This document shows positions 17,972 to 25,284 of a stretch of 64,000 nucleotides of DNA, in pieces. The stretch lies in the NCBI RefSeq assembly GCF_015594625.1, contig NZ_JADNRQ010000017.1:1-64000 (forward strand), written 5' to 3'. A program made the translations under genes and the position numbers. A model generated the notes under the pieces. The model worked only from the letters and a program-made list of their open reading frames with translations, made no database searches and was not told the origin of the DNA. Source of the DNA: Desulfallas sp. Bu1-1 (GTDB taxonomy: Bacteria; Bacillota; Desulfotomaculia; Desulfotomaculales; Desulfallaceae). The stretch's first letter is position 1. Every line of letters starts with the position of its first letter.

Positions 17972-19072
17972 GTGAAGCTGTTGAAGATGGCCATAGTAAC
18001 TGGATGGATTCTTCTTAACTTGTTGGTTTTTCCCTGTCTTGCATCCGCCGGGGGCGAGGCCGACCATGTAGCCGGCGTAACCTACAAACTTGTCGACCAG
18101 TACGGCCGGGTTATTTCCCTTACTTCCAGAAAACCGGCCGGGGGCGACGAAATTATCGATGCCCGGGGATACCATTACAAGGTGACGTGGGTTGAAGGTA
18201 AAACGGCCCGGGTGAGGTTGATGGGCAGGGATAAGGAGTTTCTGGCCATGGTGGCGTATTACGACCGGGTGGAAACCGTGCCGGTGTTGGCCGAGCAGTG
18301 GTATAAACGGCCCGTGGGCATCTATCACACACACTCGGACGAGTCCTATTTGCCCACCGACGGGGCGGCATCCATCCCGTTTAAAGGTGGTATTTATCAG
18401 GTTGGGGCAATGTTTCATCAGGGATTAAAAGAACGAAAAGTGCAGGTGAGATACGACCGCACCCCACATGACCCTCACGATGCCAATGCGTATTACAGAT
18501 CACGCAGAACGGCACTGAGGCTGTTGAAACAAAAACCTGTAGCGTTATTTGACGTGCACCGGGACGGTGTTGATAATCCCGCTTTCTACCGCCGGATCGT
18601 CTCGGACCGGGACGTTACGCAACTCCGCCTGGTGGTGGGCAGGCAAAACCCCAAAATGACGGCCAACCTGGATTTTGCCAAGCGCCTGATGGCTTTTGCC
18701 AACAAGGAGCATCCCGGGTTGGTGAAGGAGATTTACCTTGCCCGGGGCAATTATAACCAGGACTTACTTTCCACGGCGTTATTGATTGAAGCGGGAACAT
18801 ATACCAACAAGAAACCGGAGGCGGAAAGCGGCGTCGCCCTCCTGGCCGGAGCCGTTCCCACGCTGCTTGGCCTGACGCCCCCGGCGGCGCCCCAGCCCAA
18901 GGGGATAACCAGCAGGGAAGCCGGCCACCAGGGGTGGAAAACCGCTTTTTTGATCATTTTTCTTATAGTTTTGGCAGCCGCAGCCTTTATATTCATCAAC
19001 AATCCGGCAAGTAACGTCAGGGAATTCCTGATCAGAAAAGCCAAATCTATTTTTGACAAGATTCGCAACTAA
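17972..19072 (+). CDS. spoIIP: Stage II sporulation protein P
   Basis: SpoIIP is the amidase/endopeptidase that, with SpoIID, degrades septal peptidoglycan during engulfment. The 366-residue product has an N-terminal signal-anchor (VTGWILLNLLVFPCLASA), then the SpoIIP domain with its landmarks IYHTHSDESYLPTDG near residue 115, LFDVHRDGV near 192 and IEAGTYTNKKPEAE near 275. A second hydrophobic segment (AFLIIFLIVLAAAAFIFI, residues 330-350) near the C-terminus is less usual. The start is GTG. The 3' end overlaps a small convergent gene by 26 bases. Confidence 0.92.
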   Translation: MKLLKMAIVTGWILLNLLVFPCLASAGGEADHVAGVTYKLVDQYGRVISLTSRKPAGGDEIIDARGYHYKVTWVEGKTARVRLMGRDKEFLAMVAYYDRVETVPVLAEQWYKRPVGIYHTHSDESYLPTDGAASIPFKGGIYQVGAMFHQGLKERKVQVRYDRTPHDPHDANAYYRSRRTALRLLKQKPVALFDVHRDGVDNPAFYRRIVSDRDVTQLRLVVGRQNPKMTANLDFAKRLMAFANKEHPGLVKEIYLARGNYNQDLLSTALLIEAGTYTNKKPEAESGVALLAGAVPTLLGLTPPAAPQPKGITSREAGHQGWKTAFLIIFLIVLAAAAFIFINNPASNVREFLIRKAKSIFDKIRN

Positions 19073-19262
19073 GAAGTTGAAGAAATTTTCTAACGAAATC
19101 AATTCTATTATCCATTGACTTTAACATTCGTTTTCTTTCACCGGCGTCCATTTCTTCCCATTGCTTGCCGGCAAGGCTTTGTTCAATTATAGAAATAATT
19201 TGCTGATCGGAAAAACCAAGTGCTTTCATTTTTAGTTTAATAACCTTGAGTTCATTATCCAT
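19047..19262 (-). CDS. Small hypothetical protein
   Basis: The 71-residue protein is helical and charged (VIKLKMKALGFSDQQIISII; GKQWEEMDAGERKRMLKSMD), ends in a Cys pair (CESC) and has no membrane segment. I do not recognise a family. It converges with spoIIP, overlapping its last 26 bases, and lies just upstream of tRNA-Lys in minus-strand order. A weak GGATGTGA site precedes the ATG. The regular helix-turn pattern and codon use make a real gene more likely than chance. Confidence 0.55.
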   Translation of the reverse strand: MDNELKVIKLKMKALGFSDQQIISIIEQSLAGKQWEEMDAGERKRMLKSMDNRIDFVRKFLQLLSCESCQK

Positions 19263-19315
19263 TAAATCACATCCAACAGTTCATAAAAAAGAGTTCCGCA
19301 GAGAGGAACTCCTCT

Positions 19316-19391
19316 TGGTGGGCCATTAGGGACTCGAACCCCAAACCTGACGATTAAGAGTCGCCTGCTCTACCAGTTGAGCTAATGGCCC
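19316..19391 (-). tRNA. tRNA-Lys(CTT)
   Basis: The minus strand folds as a standard cloverleaf: acceptor GGGCCAT with ATGGCCC, D arm AGCTCAACTGGTAGAGC, anticodon loop CTCTTAA (anticodon CTT), T loop TTCGAGT, discriminator A and an encoded CCA. Confidence 0.95.
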
Positions 19392-19408
19392 GCGAATAAT
19401 TAAATAAT

Positions 19409-19655
19409 GATTTCGCTGCAAAAACCGGTACTTGTATCAGGCGCTCCGGCGGTATCAATCGTTCGTTTCACAATTTTACTCTTGAGGCCGGTAAAACTTG
19501 TAGTTAACGCTTACAACTTACTGCCTAACTACTTCTTCACGCCCTAAGGGGTCATGACTCTTGGGATATGACGGGCTAGGGACCGCATCCAGTGCTCCAC
19601 TCACTCCAGAAATCCGCCGGATCGCCTGCCACTGTGGTGTTTTTGCAGTTAAATC
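19409..19655 (-). repeat. Dispersed repeat, full copy C (inverted)
   Basis: Third full copy, in the opposite orientation to A and B. It lies exactly between tRNA-Lys and the selenocysteine-tRNA-like gene. Its ends are GATTTCGCTGCAAAAACC and the inverse of CTGCAAAAACACCACAGTGG. Read on the plus strand it contains the short open frame starting MGYDGLGTASSAPLTPEIRR, which also occurs in copy A and partly in D. Confidence 0.82.
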
Positions 19656-19667
19656 AATAATCGGAAT

Positions 19668-19763
19668 TGGAGGGGAGAAGTCGGAATCGAACCGGACTCC
19701 CGCCTGGATCGCAGGCAGGCCAGCGGGTTTGCAGCCCGTGGGGGGACCATCCCCTTTCTCCCC
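19668..19763 (-). tRNA. Selenocysteine-tRNA-like tRNA with cysteine anticodon GCA
   Basis: On the minus strand GGGGAGAA pairs with TTCTCCCC, an 8-bp acceptor instead of 7. The D stem is GGGGA/TCCCC. The anticodon stem CGGG/CCCG holds the loop CTGCAAA, anticodon GCA at 19730-19732. The variable arm has about 8 bp (CCTGCCTG with CAGGCGGG), as long as in tRNA-Sec. The T stem pairs GTC-GG with CCGAC only if one C is bulged; the T loop is TTCGATT. The discriminator is U and CCA is encoded. The body resembles tRNA-Sec, yet GCA and U73 are the main identity elements of tRNA-Cys. Minor cysteine tRNAs of this shape with one bulge have, as I recall, been reported in surveys of unusual tRNAs. Confidence 0.85.
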
Positions 19764-19853
19764 AACACCAATATTAGCATAAACATATTATATGGCTCAA
19801 ATAAAAAATTTTTATAATTATGTGTTTTGCCATAAGTCCCCTTAATCATATGT

Positions 19854-21116
19854 TCACGGGTCATTTCGTGTCCATTCGTACCCCTGTGTCCGCCAGTAGT
19901 CGAAATTGTTGAAGTAGACGTCGCCGGTGCAGACGCCGTAGGTGGGGTCGACCGGCACGGTTTTCCCGTCAATTGCCAGTTCCACCCAGGTATGGTCCCC
20001 TTTATCTCCGGCATTGACCGCCGTGCCGCTGGCTGCTTCGGCCTTCAGGCCGGACTTGCCGGCCAGGGTCATGTAATACTGGACAAGTCCCTTGTCCGTA
20101 CCCAGGCCGCTGCCCATCAGCCCGGCAATGCCGGCATAGGTGTAGTTTTTCAGGCCTTCCCTGGTGTTCCAATCATAATTGAATATATGGATCATCAGGT
20201 TGTAGATCATCCGGGCCCGTTTCAGCGGGCCGGCGTATTTCTTCTGGTAAAAAGCCCCCAGCCGGGTTAACCCGGCCTCGGCGGTATTCGAATCGACTGC
20301 CACGGTGCGGGGGCGGTAAACCCTGCCGGCCGGTTCCAATAGAAATTTTCCGGCTCCGGACAGGTTCGCTTTTTGAATCCGGCTTAATATAACCACGGTT
20401 TCCGCCCGGGTTACTTCCCTGTCCAGGCCCAGGGTGCCGCCGGTAAATCCCTTGAGAATGCCCTGGTCAACCAGCAGCGCCACGGGGTTCAAGTCGCTGA
20501 AAAAATAACTGGCGTATTCATAGAAGTTGTTTTTACCGGGGTCCTCTTTAAAGTAGGCCGTTGATTTACGGTACTGTTCGGGCAGGCCGGTAAATTCCCT
20601 GAATTTAATCATTTTCTCCCAGGCGCTTTTTTCCGGCAGGGGAATTTGCAGCAACATTTGATTATTTTGCAACTGGTACTTGCCCGTTTCAGCCAGGGTT
20701 GCCGCCAGCGCCAGCAAAGCCACTTCGTGCCGGGTTGCCGGGGTATCGGGTTTAAAGTACCCGTCGGTGTAGCCGGGCAGGAACAATATCCCGGTTTGCA
20801 GGTATTCTTGACCCCAGCCCTGGTGGATGTCGGGGTAGTCGGGAAGCGTTGCAACAGAGGCGGCGTCAATTTTAGCGGCGGCGGGAAAAAGCGAAAATAC
20901 GATTTTGGCCAGTTCCCGCCGGGAAATGCTTTTCTCGGGATAGAAATTGCCGTCGGGGTAGCCGCCGACTACTCCCTGGCGCGCCATTAATTCGATTTCC
21001 CCCGCCGCCCAGTGCCCTTTTGTGTCTGGAAAACCGGCGGCAAACGCCGGGGACGCGGCGGCTAAAACCAGAATTGAAACAATAGCGGACAAGATTGATT
21101 TTTTGGTGATTTGCAT
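19854..21116 (-). CDS. S-layer homology protein with transglutaminase-like domain
   Basis: The 420-residue exported protein starts with a signal peptide (SILSAIVSILVLAAASPAFA). Three SLH repeats follow: FPDTKGHWAAGEIELMARQG near 30, a second near 95 (PDYPDIHQGWGQEYL) and a third near 215 (DLNPVALLVDQGILKGF). SLH repeats bind pyruvylated secondary cell-wall polymer. The C-terminal 130 residues look like a transglutaminase-like fold: HTWVELAIDGKTVPVDPTYG holds the expected His (375) and Asp (390), but the segment where the nucleophilic Cys should be reads GSGLGTDKG and has none. The start has AAGGAG upstream. It may be a non-catalytic wall protein. Confidence 0.85.
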   Translation of the reverse strand: MQITKKSILSAIVSILVLAAASPAFAAGFPDTKGHWAAGEIELMARQGVVGGYPDGNFYPEKSISRRELAKIVFSLFPAAAKIDAASVATLPDYPDIHQGWGQEYLQTGILFLPGYTDGYFKPDTPATRHEVALLALAATLAETGKYQLQNNQMLLQIPLPEKSAWEKMIKFREFTGLPEQYRKSTAYFKEDPGKNNFYEYASYFFSDLNPVALLVDQGILKGFTGGTLGLDREVTRAETVVILSRIQKANLSGAGKFLLEPAGRVYRPRTVAVDSNTAEAGLTRLGAFYQKKYAGPLKRARMIYNLMIHIFNYDWNTREGLKNYTYAGIAGLMGSGLGTDKGLVQYYMTLAGKSGLKAEAASGTAVNAGDKGDHTWVELAIDGKTVPVDPTYGVCTGDVYFNNFDYWRTQGYEWTRNDP

Positions 21117-21167
21117 AGCACAGACTCCTTTTAACCGGGCACTTCCGGGTTATATTTAATCATCTTC

Positions 21168-21932
21168 TCAGCGGTTTACTGTTTCCAGCCAGGCGAAAAA
21201 GGTGTCCCAAACCTGGCGGTAATGCCCGGAAAACTGGTGGTCCGCCCCCGGCACATAGACAAGTTGTTTCGGCTCTTTGGCACCGCGGAAAATCAGCCCG
21301 GCGTCTCCGGGCGGCACCACATCGTCGTTTTCGCCCTGGATAATCAGCAGCGGCCGGGGGGAAATGTTGCCGGCCAGTTGCGGTACGTCGTACCGGCCCA
21401 GGTCGGTGAAAAACGCCTTGCGCAGGTAGGCGATGCCTTCATTCCCGGCCAGGGCGAACAGGTCGCCCTCTTCGTCCACAGGGCCTTCGGCGAATTCGGT
21501 GAAAAGCTCCTTCAGTTTGGCCGGTGCGGCCCAGGTGCAGACCCCGGCCACCCTCGGGTCGCCCGCGGCGTGGCAGATGACGGTGCTGCCGCCGAAGCTG
21601 CGCCCCAGGGTAAACACCGGTCCCATGCCTTTCCCGGTGCACCAGTCCACCGCGCAGTTCAGGTCATCAATTTGGCCGGAAAGAGTAATGTTTTCGAACA
21701 GGCCCTCGCTTTCCCCGTTGCCGCTGAAGTCGAAGAGAAGCACGTTGTACCCGCGGGCGCCCAGTTCCTCCCCCATAGCCAGTGCCCTGCCGCCACCCTC
21801 TTTGCCGCCGGTAAACCCGTGGCACACCACGACCACCGGACCGTCCATGCCGGCCGGGGCGTGCAGCAGGCCGGCCAGGGTCAAACCGCGGGAGTTTTTA
21901 AATTTAATGGTTTGCCAAATCTTGTTAATCAT
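21168..21932 (-). CDS. Alpha/beta hydrolase
   Basis: The 254-residue protein is a serine hydrolase of the alpha/beta fold: oxyanion region VCHGFTGGKEGG near residue 37, nucleophile elbow TLGRSFGGST near 107, acid in IQGENDDVVPPGDA near 200, and catalytic His in GADHQFSGHY near 235. This arrangement fits the BAAT/dienelactone-hydrolase-like acyl esterase group that also includes cinnamoyl-esterase-type enzymes; the substrate is unknown. The start overlaps the last codons of the TPR gene by eight bases, so the two are probably coupled. No signal peptide, hence cytoplasmic. Confidence 0.88.
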   Translation of the reverse strand: MINKIWQTIKFKNSRGLTLAGLLHAPAGMDGPVVVVCHGFTGGKEGGGRALAMGEELGARGYNVLLFDFSGNGESEGLFENITLSGQIDDLNCAVDWCTGKGMGPVFTLGRSFGGSTVICHAAGDPRVAGVCTWAAPAKLKELFTEFAEGPVDEEGDLFALAGNEGIAYLRKAFFTDLGRYDVPQLAGNISPRPLLIIQGENDDVVPPGDAGLIFRGAKEPKQLVYVPGADHQFSGHYRQVWDTFFAWLETVNR

Positions 21933-22677
21933 CCCAAGGCACCGTTCCTTTCTTGATATCGTCCAAAATCATGCGGGCCCCCAGGCGGTCGTCCGGGTCG
22001 AGCTTAATGAGCCGGAGCAGAAGGTCCCTGGCGGCCCGGGCGTCGCCACGGCGCAATTTAACCAGAGCAAGACCATGCAGAGAACGCAAAAATGGCCGGT
22101 TGTCGATCCACCCCCAGGGCAATTTGCCGCGGAAGTCCCCGGGCAATACGGAATGGCCTATTTCGTATGCTTTTGAATAATGATTTTCAGCCGCAGCCAG
22201 GTTTCCACCGTCCCATTCGACCGCCGCCAGGTGGTTCAAAGCGTCGATAAAGTAAGGACATTCTTTTAAAATGCTGTTAAAAATCTGCCTGGCTTTTTTC
22301 AGATCACCAACGTCGAGGTACTCGCAGCCAAGGTCAAATTTATCCATCAGGTTCAGTACTTCACCGGGCCAGGCAAATTCCCACTCGCTGCGCCCTCTTT
22401 TTTCCAGCCTGATGGGATAAGGGGGTTCGGTTATCCTTATTCCGGAACGGTTCCTGCCCTTTTGCCTTTCCACCGGCCGGCCCGCGCTGCTGTTCTTGAC
22501 CCAGTGATTGTATTGTTCCCAGGCCATTTGCAGGCATTCTTCGTGCCATTCCATGTGCCTGGAACGGTATGACCGCAGCAACAACTCGTACATTGTTTTA
22601 GCTTCCCTCTGCCCCCGGGCCTCGTGGGTTACCCAGAGCACATCGGCAAGCACGTGTTTGGCCACATTCTTTTCCAT
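21925..22677 (-). CDS. Tetratricopeptide-repeat protein
   Basis: The 250-residue product has a helical N-terminus (KHVLADVLWVTHEARGQREAK) of no known family, a basic linker around residues 85-100 and three TPR-like helix pairs from residue 125: FDLGCEYLDVGDLKKARQIF, ALNHLAAVEWDGGNLAAAEN and HGLALVKLRRGDARAARDLL. TPRs mediate protein contacts; the partner is unknown. I chose ATG 22677, which has AAGGATG upstream; the frame runs 73 codons further upstream without family support. It precedes and overlaps the hydrolase gene. Confidence 0.75.
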   Translation of the reverse strand: MEKNVAKHVLADVLWVTHEARGQREAKTMYELLLRSYRSRHMEWHEECLQMAWEQYNHWVKNSSAGRPVERQKGRNRSGIRITEPPYPIRLEKRGRSEWEFAWPGEVLNLMDKFDLGCEYLDVGDLKKARQIFNSILKECPYFIDALNHLAAVEWDGGNLAAAENHYSKAYEIGHSVLPGDFRGKLPWGWIDNRPFLRSLHGLALVKLRRGDARAARDLLLRLIKLDPDDRLGARMILDDIKKGTVPWDD

Positions 22678-23006
22678 TTTATTCACATCCTTGCGGGTAA
22701 ACGGTTGTAGTTCCGCATGGTGGTTCTCTTCTTTTATTATTTTGCTGTTAATCCCTTTTTTTCCTGCCTGTAAATAACAATACGGGCGGCATGCCATGGT
22801 ACACGGGTACTTGTTGTGGGGGCCGGGCAGGTTTATTGTTGCCGTCATCATCACCTGGTTGATCAGCCGCTCAGCCTGGCTTGAACGGGAGAGCATCAGG
22901 CGAAGCGCGCCTGGACCGGCTCAAGCCGGCGCTGGGAAAAGGAGTTTAACATAACGTTGCGAAAGGGTATAATAGTAAAAAAGTAAAACCAGGAAGGGGT
23001 AAAGGT

Positions 23007-23274
23007 ATGAGTTTAAACAAAATGTCTTACAAAGGGCAAATAGTTATACCACCCTATCAAGGACACCCGGGGAATCCTCAAAAAGAAATATCCTGATAAG
23101 ACCGTATCCGTAGATGAAATGATAAAGGAATATCGAGAGGAAAAAAATCTGGAAACTCGCCGCGGACGAAGAGTTTCAACCCCTCGAAAGCCTGCTAATA
23201 AAAATAAAGTGGTTGGCAAGGCACCGGTAGACTGTTTGGCACAGACTCGAAAGAAAAAACGCAGGGCCGGTTGA
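23007..23274 (+). pseudogene. Decayed AbrB/VapB-type antitoxin gene
   Basis: An ATG with AGGAAGGGG upstream and a TATAAT box at 22968 starts MSLNKMSYKGQIVIP, the swapped-hairpin signature of AbrB-type DNA-binding antitoxins. The frame then stops, but a second frame continues as HPIKDTRGILKKKYPDKTVS and ends at 23274, which matches the C-terminal toxin-binding part of such antitoxins. About 25 middle codons appear deleted with a frame change. No toxin gene is adjacent. Confidence 0.55.
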
Positions 23275-23285
23275 CCCTGCGCAAT
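23258..23285 (-). terminator. Terminator after the decayed acyl-CoA synthetase gene
   Basis: On the minus strand CGCAGGG pairs with CCCTGCG around TCAACCGG, followed by TTTTTTC. It survives although the gene it served is mostly deleted. Confidence 0.75.
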
Positions 23286-23292
23286 AACTGGA

Positions 23293-23663
23293 CTAACTAC
23301 CGGTGATGATCCTGGCGTCCAGGGCAATGCACCCTTCCGGTTTGACCACCAGCGGGTTGATGTCCTGATTATTGCCCGGATGCACTTGACCACGCACTGC
23401 CTGACCACTTCCGGGACGGCGGTGCGCGGGGTGGCCACAATGGCCAGGTCGACGGGGGCCTTGATTTCCTGCACCGAGCGGTACGCCGGGACGCCCATAA
23501 TGCTGCCGCCCCGGGGGTTGACGGGGTAAATTTCCCCCCGGTAGCCGCTCTCCAGCATGCGCTCCAGCACATTGAAGGACCCGGGACCGGTGCGGGTGGA
23601 AGCGCCCACCAGGGCCACCGATTGCGGGTTCACGAACAGTTCCAGGTCCGAATAATTTTCCAT
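23293..23663 (-). pseudogene. Acyl-CoA synthetase (NDP-forming), internal deletion
   Basis: The first 90 codons encode the CoA-binding domain of ADP-forming acetyl/acyl-CoA synthetases (VNPQSVALVGASTRTGPGSF; PVNPRGGSIMGVPAY; DLAIVATPRTAVPEVV). After about codon 95 the reading frame changes, and the next recognisable piece, in another frame, is DINPLVVKPEGCIALDARII, the extreme C-terminus of the ATP-grasp domain in the fused form of the enzyme. Hence more than 500 codons are missing between the two ends. A GGAGG site and the terminator are kept. Confidence 0.75.
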
Positions 23664-23761
23664 GCCGTACCTCCTATTAAAAACCCTTCGGGTTGTTAAA
23701 CGCTTTATCTATTTTATCACACCTGGAAAAAAAAACTTGAACCTATTTTTTTAAAAAAACT

Positions 23762-23789
23762 TGCCAAATCGATTTTGGAGTGCTATATT
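23762..23789 (+). promoter_or_regulatory. Promoter of the aroF-pheA T-box leader
   Basis: TTGCCA at 23762-23767 and TATATT at 23784-23789 are separated by 17 bases, a good sigma-A pattern. Transcription would begin near 23796, just before T-box stem I. Confidence 0.7.
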
Positions 23790-23804
23790 AATAACCAATA
23801 TTAA

Positions 23805-24103
23805 ACATGGTAAATTCGATGAAGGGGAAAAGTAGGTTGGAAACAGGCCCCCCAGGGAGGGAACGCCGGCGACTGGAAGCGTTCCCGGGCTATGACCGGC
23901 TGAAGTTCTCCCCGGAGAAGCAGGCTGAAACCGCACTTGCGAGCAAGTAGGCCGGGACGTATTCTTCCCACGTTACAGGGAAGGGGGTATCGGAATTTAT
24001 TCCTGTACTCCTGCCGAGGTGGACCCGTTTGAACAAATACGGGTCAACCGGGGTGGTAACGCGGTGGCTATAGCCTCTCGTCCCTGGGATGAGAGGCTTT
24101 TTT
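23805..24103 (+). promoter_or_regulatory. T-box leader (first, complete), phenylalanine specifier
   Basis: A T-box riboswitch binds uncharged tRNA and prevents early termination. Stem I runs from about 23820: GGGGA (23824-23828) pairs with TCCCC (23909-23913), and the AAAAGTAGG internal-loop motif follows the first arm. The bases just before the closing arm read GAAG-TTC, giving a likely Phe specifier TTC at 23906-23908. The T-box proper, GGGGTGGTAACGCGG, is at 24050-24064. The terminator pairs GCCTCTC (24073-24079) with GAGAGGC (24091-24097) before TTTTTT. A Phe signal suits the aroF-pheA genes downstream. Confidence 0.85.
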
Positions 24104-24120
24104 AGTTTACCCGGGCGGAA

Positions 24121-24240
24121 TATTTTCCCGTACCTTTAATGAGGGGGCCCGCATATGCGGGCCAAACAGGGTGGTACCGCGGAAGCAGCCCGTCGCTTTC
24201 GTCCCTGCCGGGATGATGCGACGGGCTTATTATATTTTTC
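24121..24240 (+). promoter_or_regulatory. Second T-box antiterminator/terminator unit lacking stem I
   Basis: Directly after the first terminator comes a second T-box sequence with the consensus form AGGGTGGTACCGCGG at 24168-24182. Its own terminator pairs AGCCCGTCG (24187-24195) with CGACGGGCT (24219-24227), with a weaker U tract. Only a perfect 18-base palindrome GGCCCGCATATGCGGGCC (24146-24163) precedes it, which could be a stem III. There is no room for a codon-reading stem I, so this is a partial tandem T-box. Confidence 0.8.
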
Positions 24241-24254
24241 CGGAGGGGATTTTG

Positions 24255-25283
24255 ATGGTCGTGGTAATGAAGCTGAATTCAAGCCCGGAGCAGATTGCCA
24301 GGGTGAACGGCAGGCTGCACGCCTGCGGTTTTCAAACGCAAATGATCAAGGGAGTCAAGCGCATCGTCATCGGCGCCGTGGGAGACCGGCAGTCCATCGA
24401 CATAACCCACGTGGAGAATATGCCCGGGGTGGAAAAGGTGCTGCGGGTGATGAAACCGTATAAACTGGTGAGCCGCGAGTTCAAAGAGGAAAATACGGTG
24501 GTGCGGGTTGGCCCGATGGAGGTGGGCGGCTCCGGGCTGGTTGTGATTGCGGGGCCGTGCGCCGTGGAAAGCAAGGAGCAACTGCTGGCCGCCGCCCGGG
24601 CAGTACGTCGGGCCGGCGCCACCGTATTGCGGGGCGGGGCGTACAAGCCGAGGACGTCGCCGTACAGTTTCCAGGGGCTGGAGGAAGAGGGGCTGCGCCT
24701 CTTGGCGGAGGCTGCCGCGGAAACCGGCCTGGCCTGCGTGACCGAGGTTATCGACGAGGAAAGCCTGAAGCTGGCCAGCGAATACGTGGACATGGTCCAA
24801 ATCGGGGCCAGGAACATGCAGAATTTCCGCCTGCTCCAGCTGGCGGGCCGGGCGGGCAAACCCGTGCTGCTCAAGCGGGGCCTGTCGGCCACGGTGGAGG
24901 AATGGTTGATGGCCGCTGAATATATCGTCACGTCCGGCAACGAAAACGTGATCTTGTGCGAGCGCGGCATCAGGACCTTTGAAAACAGCACCAGGAACAC
25001 TCTGGATCTGAGCGCGGTGGCTTTGGCCAAAACTTTGACCCACCTGCCCATCATTGTCGATCCCAGCCACGCCACCGGTAAGCGGGAACTGGTGGGGCCC
25101 ATGTCCAGGGCGGCGGTGGCGGCGGGAGCCGACGGGCTTATTATTGAGGTGCACCCCGACCCGTCCGCTGCGCTGTGTGACGGCCAGCAATCCCTGGACC
25201 CCGGGGAATTTGAAGCGCTGATGTCCGAACTGCGGCCCATGGCCGCCGCGGTGGGCCGGAAGCTAGATGAGGGGAGGGAATAA
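24255..25283 (+). CDS. aroF: 3-deoxy-7-phosphoheptulonate synthase (DAHP synthase)
   Basis: This enzyme condenses phosphoenolpyruvate with erythrose-4-phosphate, the first step of aromatic amino acid synthesis. The 342-residue product belongs to the type I-beta group with an N-terminal ferredoxin-like regulatory domain (residues 1-70). The catalytic barrel shows IAGPCAVES near 98, [15 protein letters not shown] near 128, [10 protein letters not shown] near 188 and [13 protein letters not shown] near 270. Start ATG 24255 has GGAGGGG upstream. It is followed one base later by pheA and preceded by a double T-box leader, so expression should respond to uncharged tRNA-Phe. Confidence 0.95.
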   Translation: MVVVMKLNSSPEQIARVNGRLHACGFQTQMIKGVKRIVIGAVGDRQSIDITHVENMPGVEKVLRVMKPYKLVSREFKEENTVVRVGPMEVGGSGLVVIAGPCAVESKEQLLAAARAVRRAGATVLRGGAYKPRTSPYSFQGLEEEGLRLLAEAAAETGLACVTEVIDEESLKLASEYVDMVQIGARNMQNFRLLQLAGRAGKPVLLKRGLSATVEEWLMAAEYIVTSGNENVILCERGIRTFENSTRNTLDLSAVALAKTLTHLPIIVDPSHATGKRELVGPMSRAAVAAGADGLIIEVHPDPSAALCDGQQSLDPGEFEALMSELRPMAAAVGRKLDEGRE

Positions 25284-25284
25284 A

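Noticed and set aside
19668-19763. Calling this tRNA an ordinary tRNA-Ser, tRNA-Leu or tRNA-Sec
   Set aside because: The 8-bp acceptor and bulged T stem exclude the first two; the anticodon is GCA, not TCA, which argues against standard tRNA-Sec.
24279-25190. Long antisense frames across aroF
   Set aside because: Mirror frames of a GC-rich coding region; the sense strand has clear DAHP synthase motifs.
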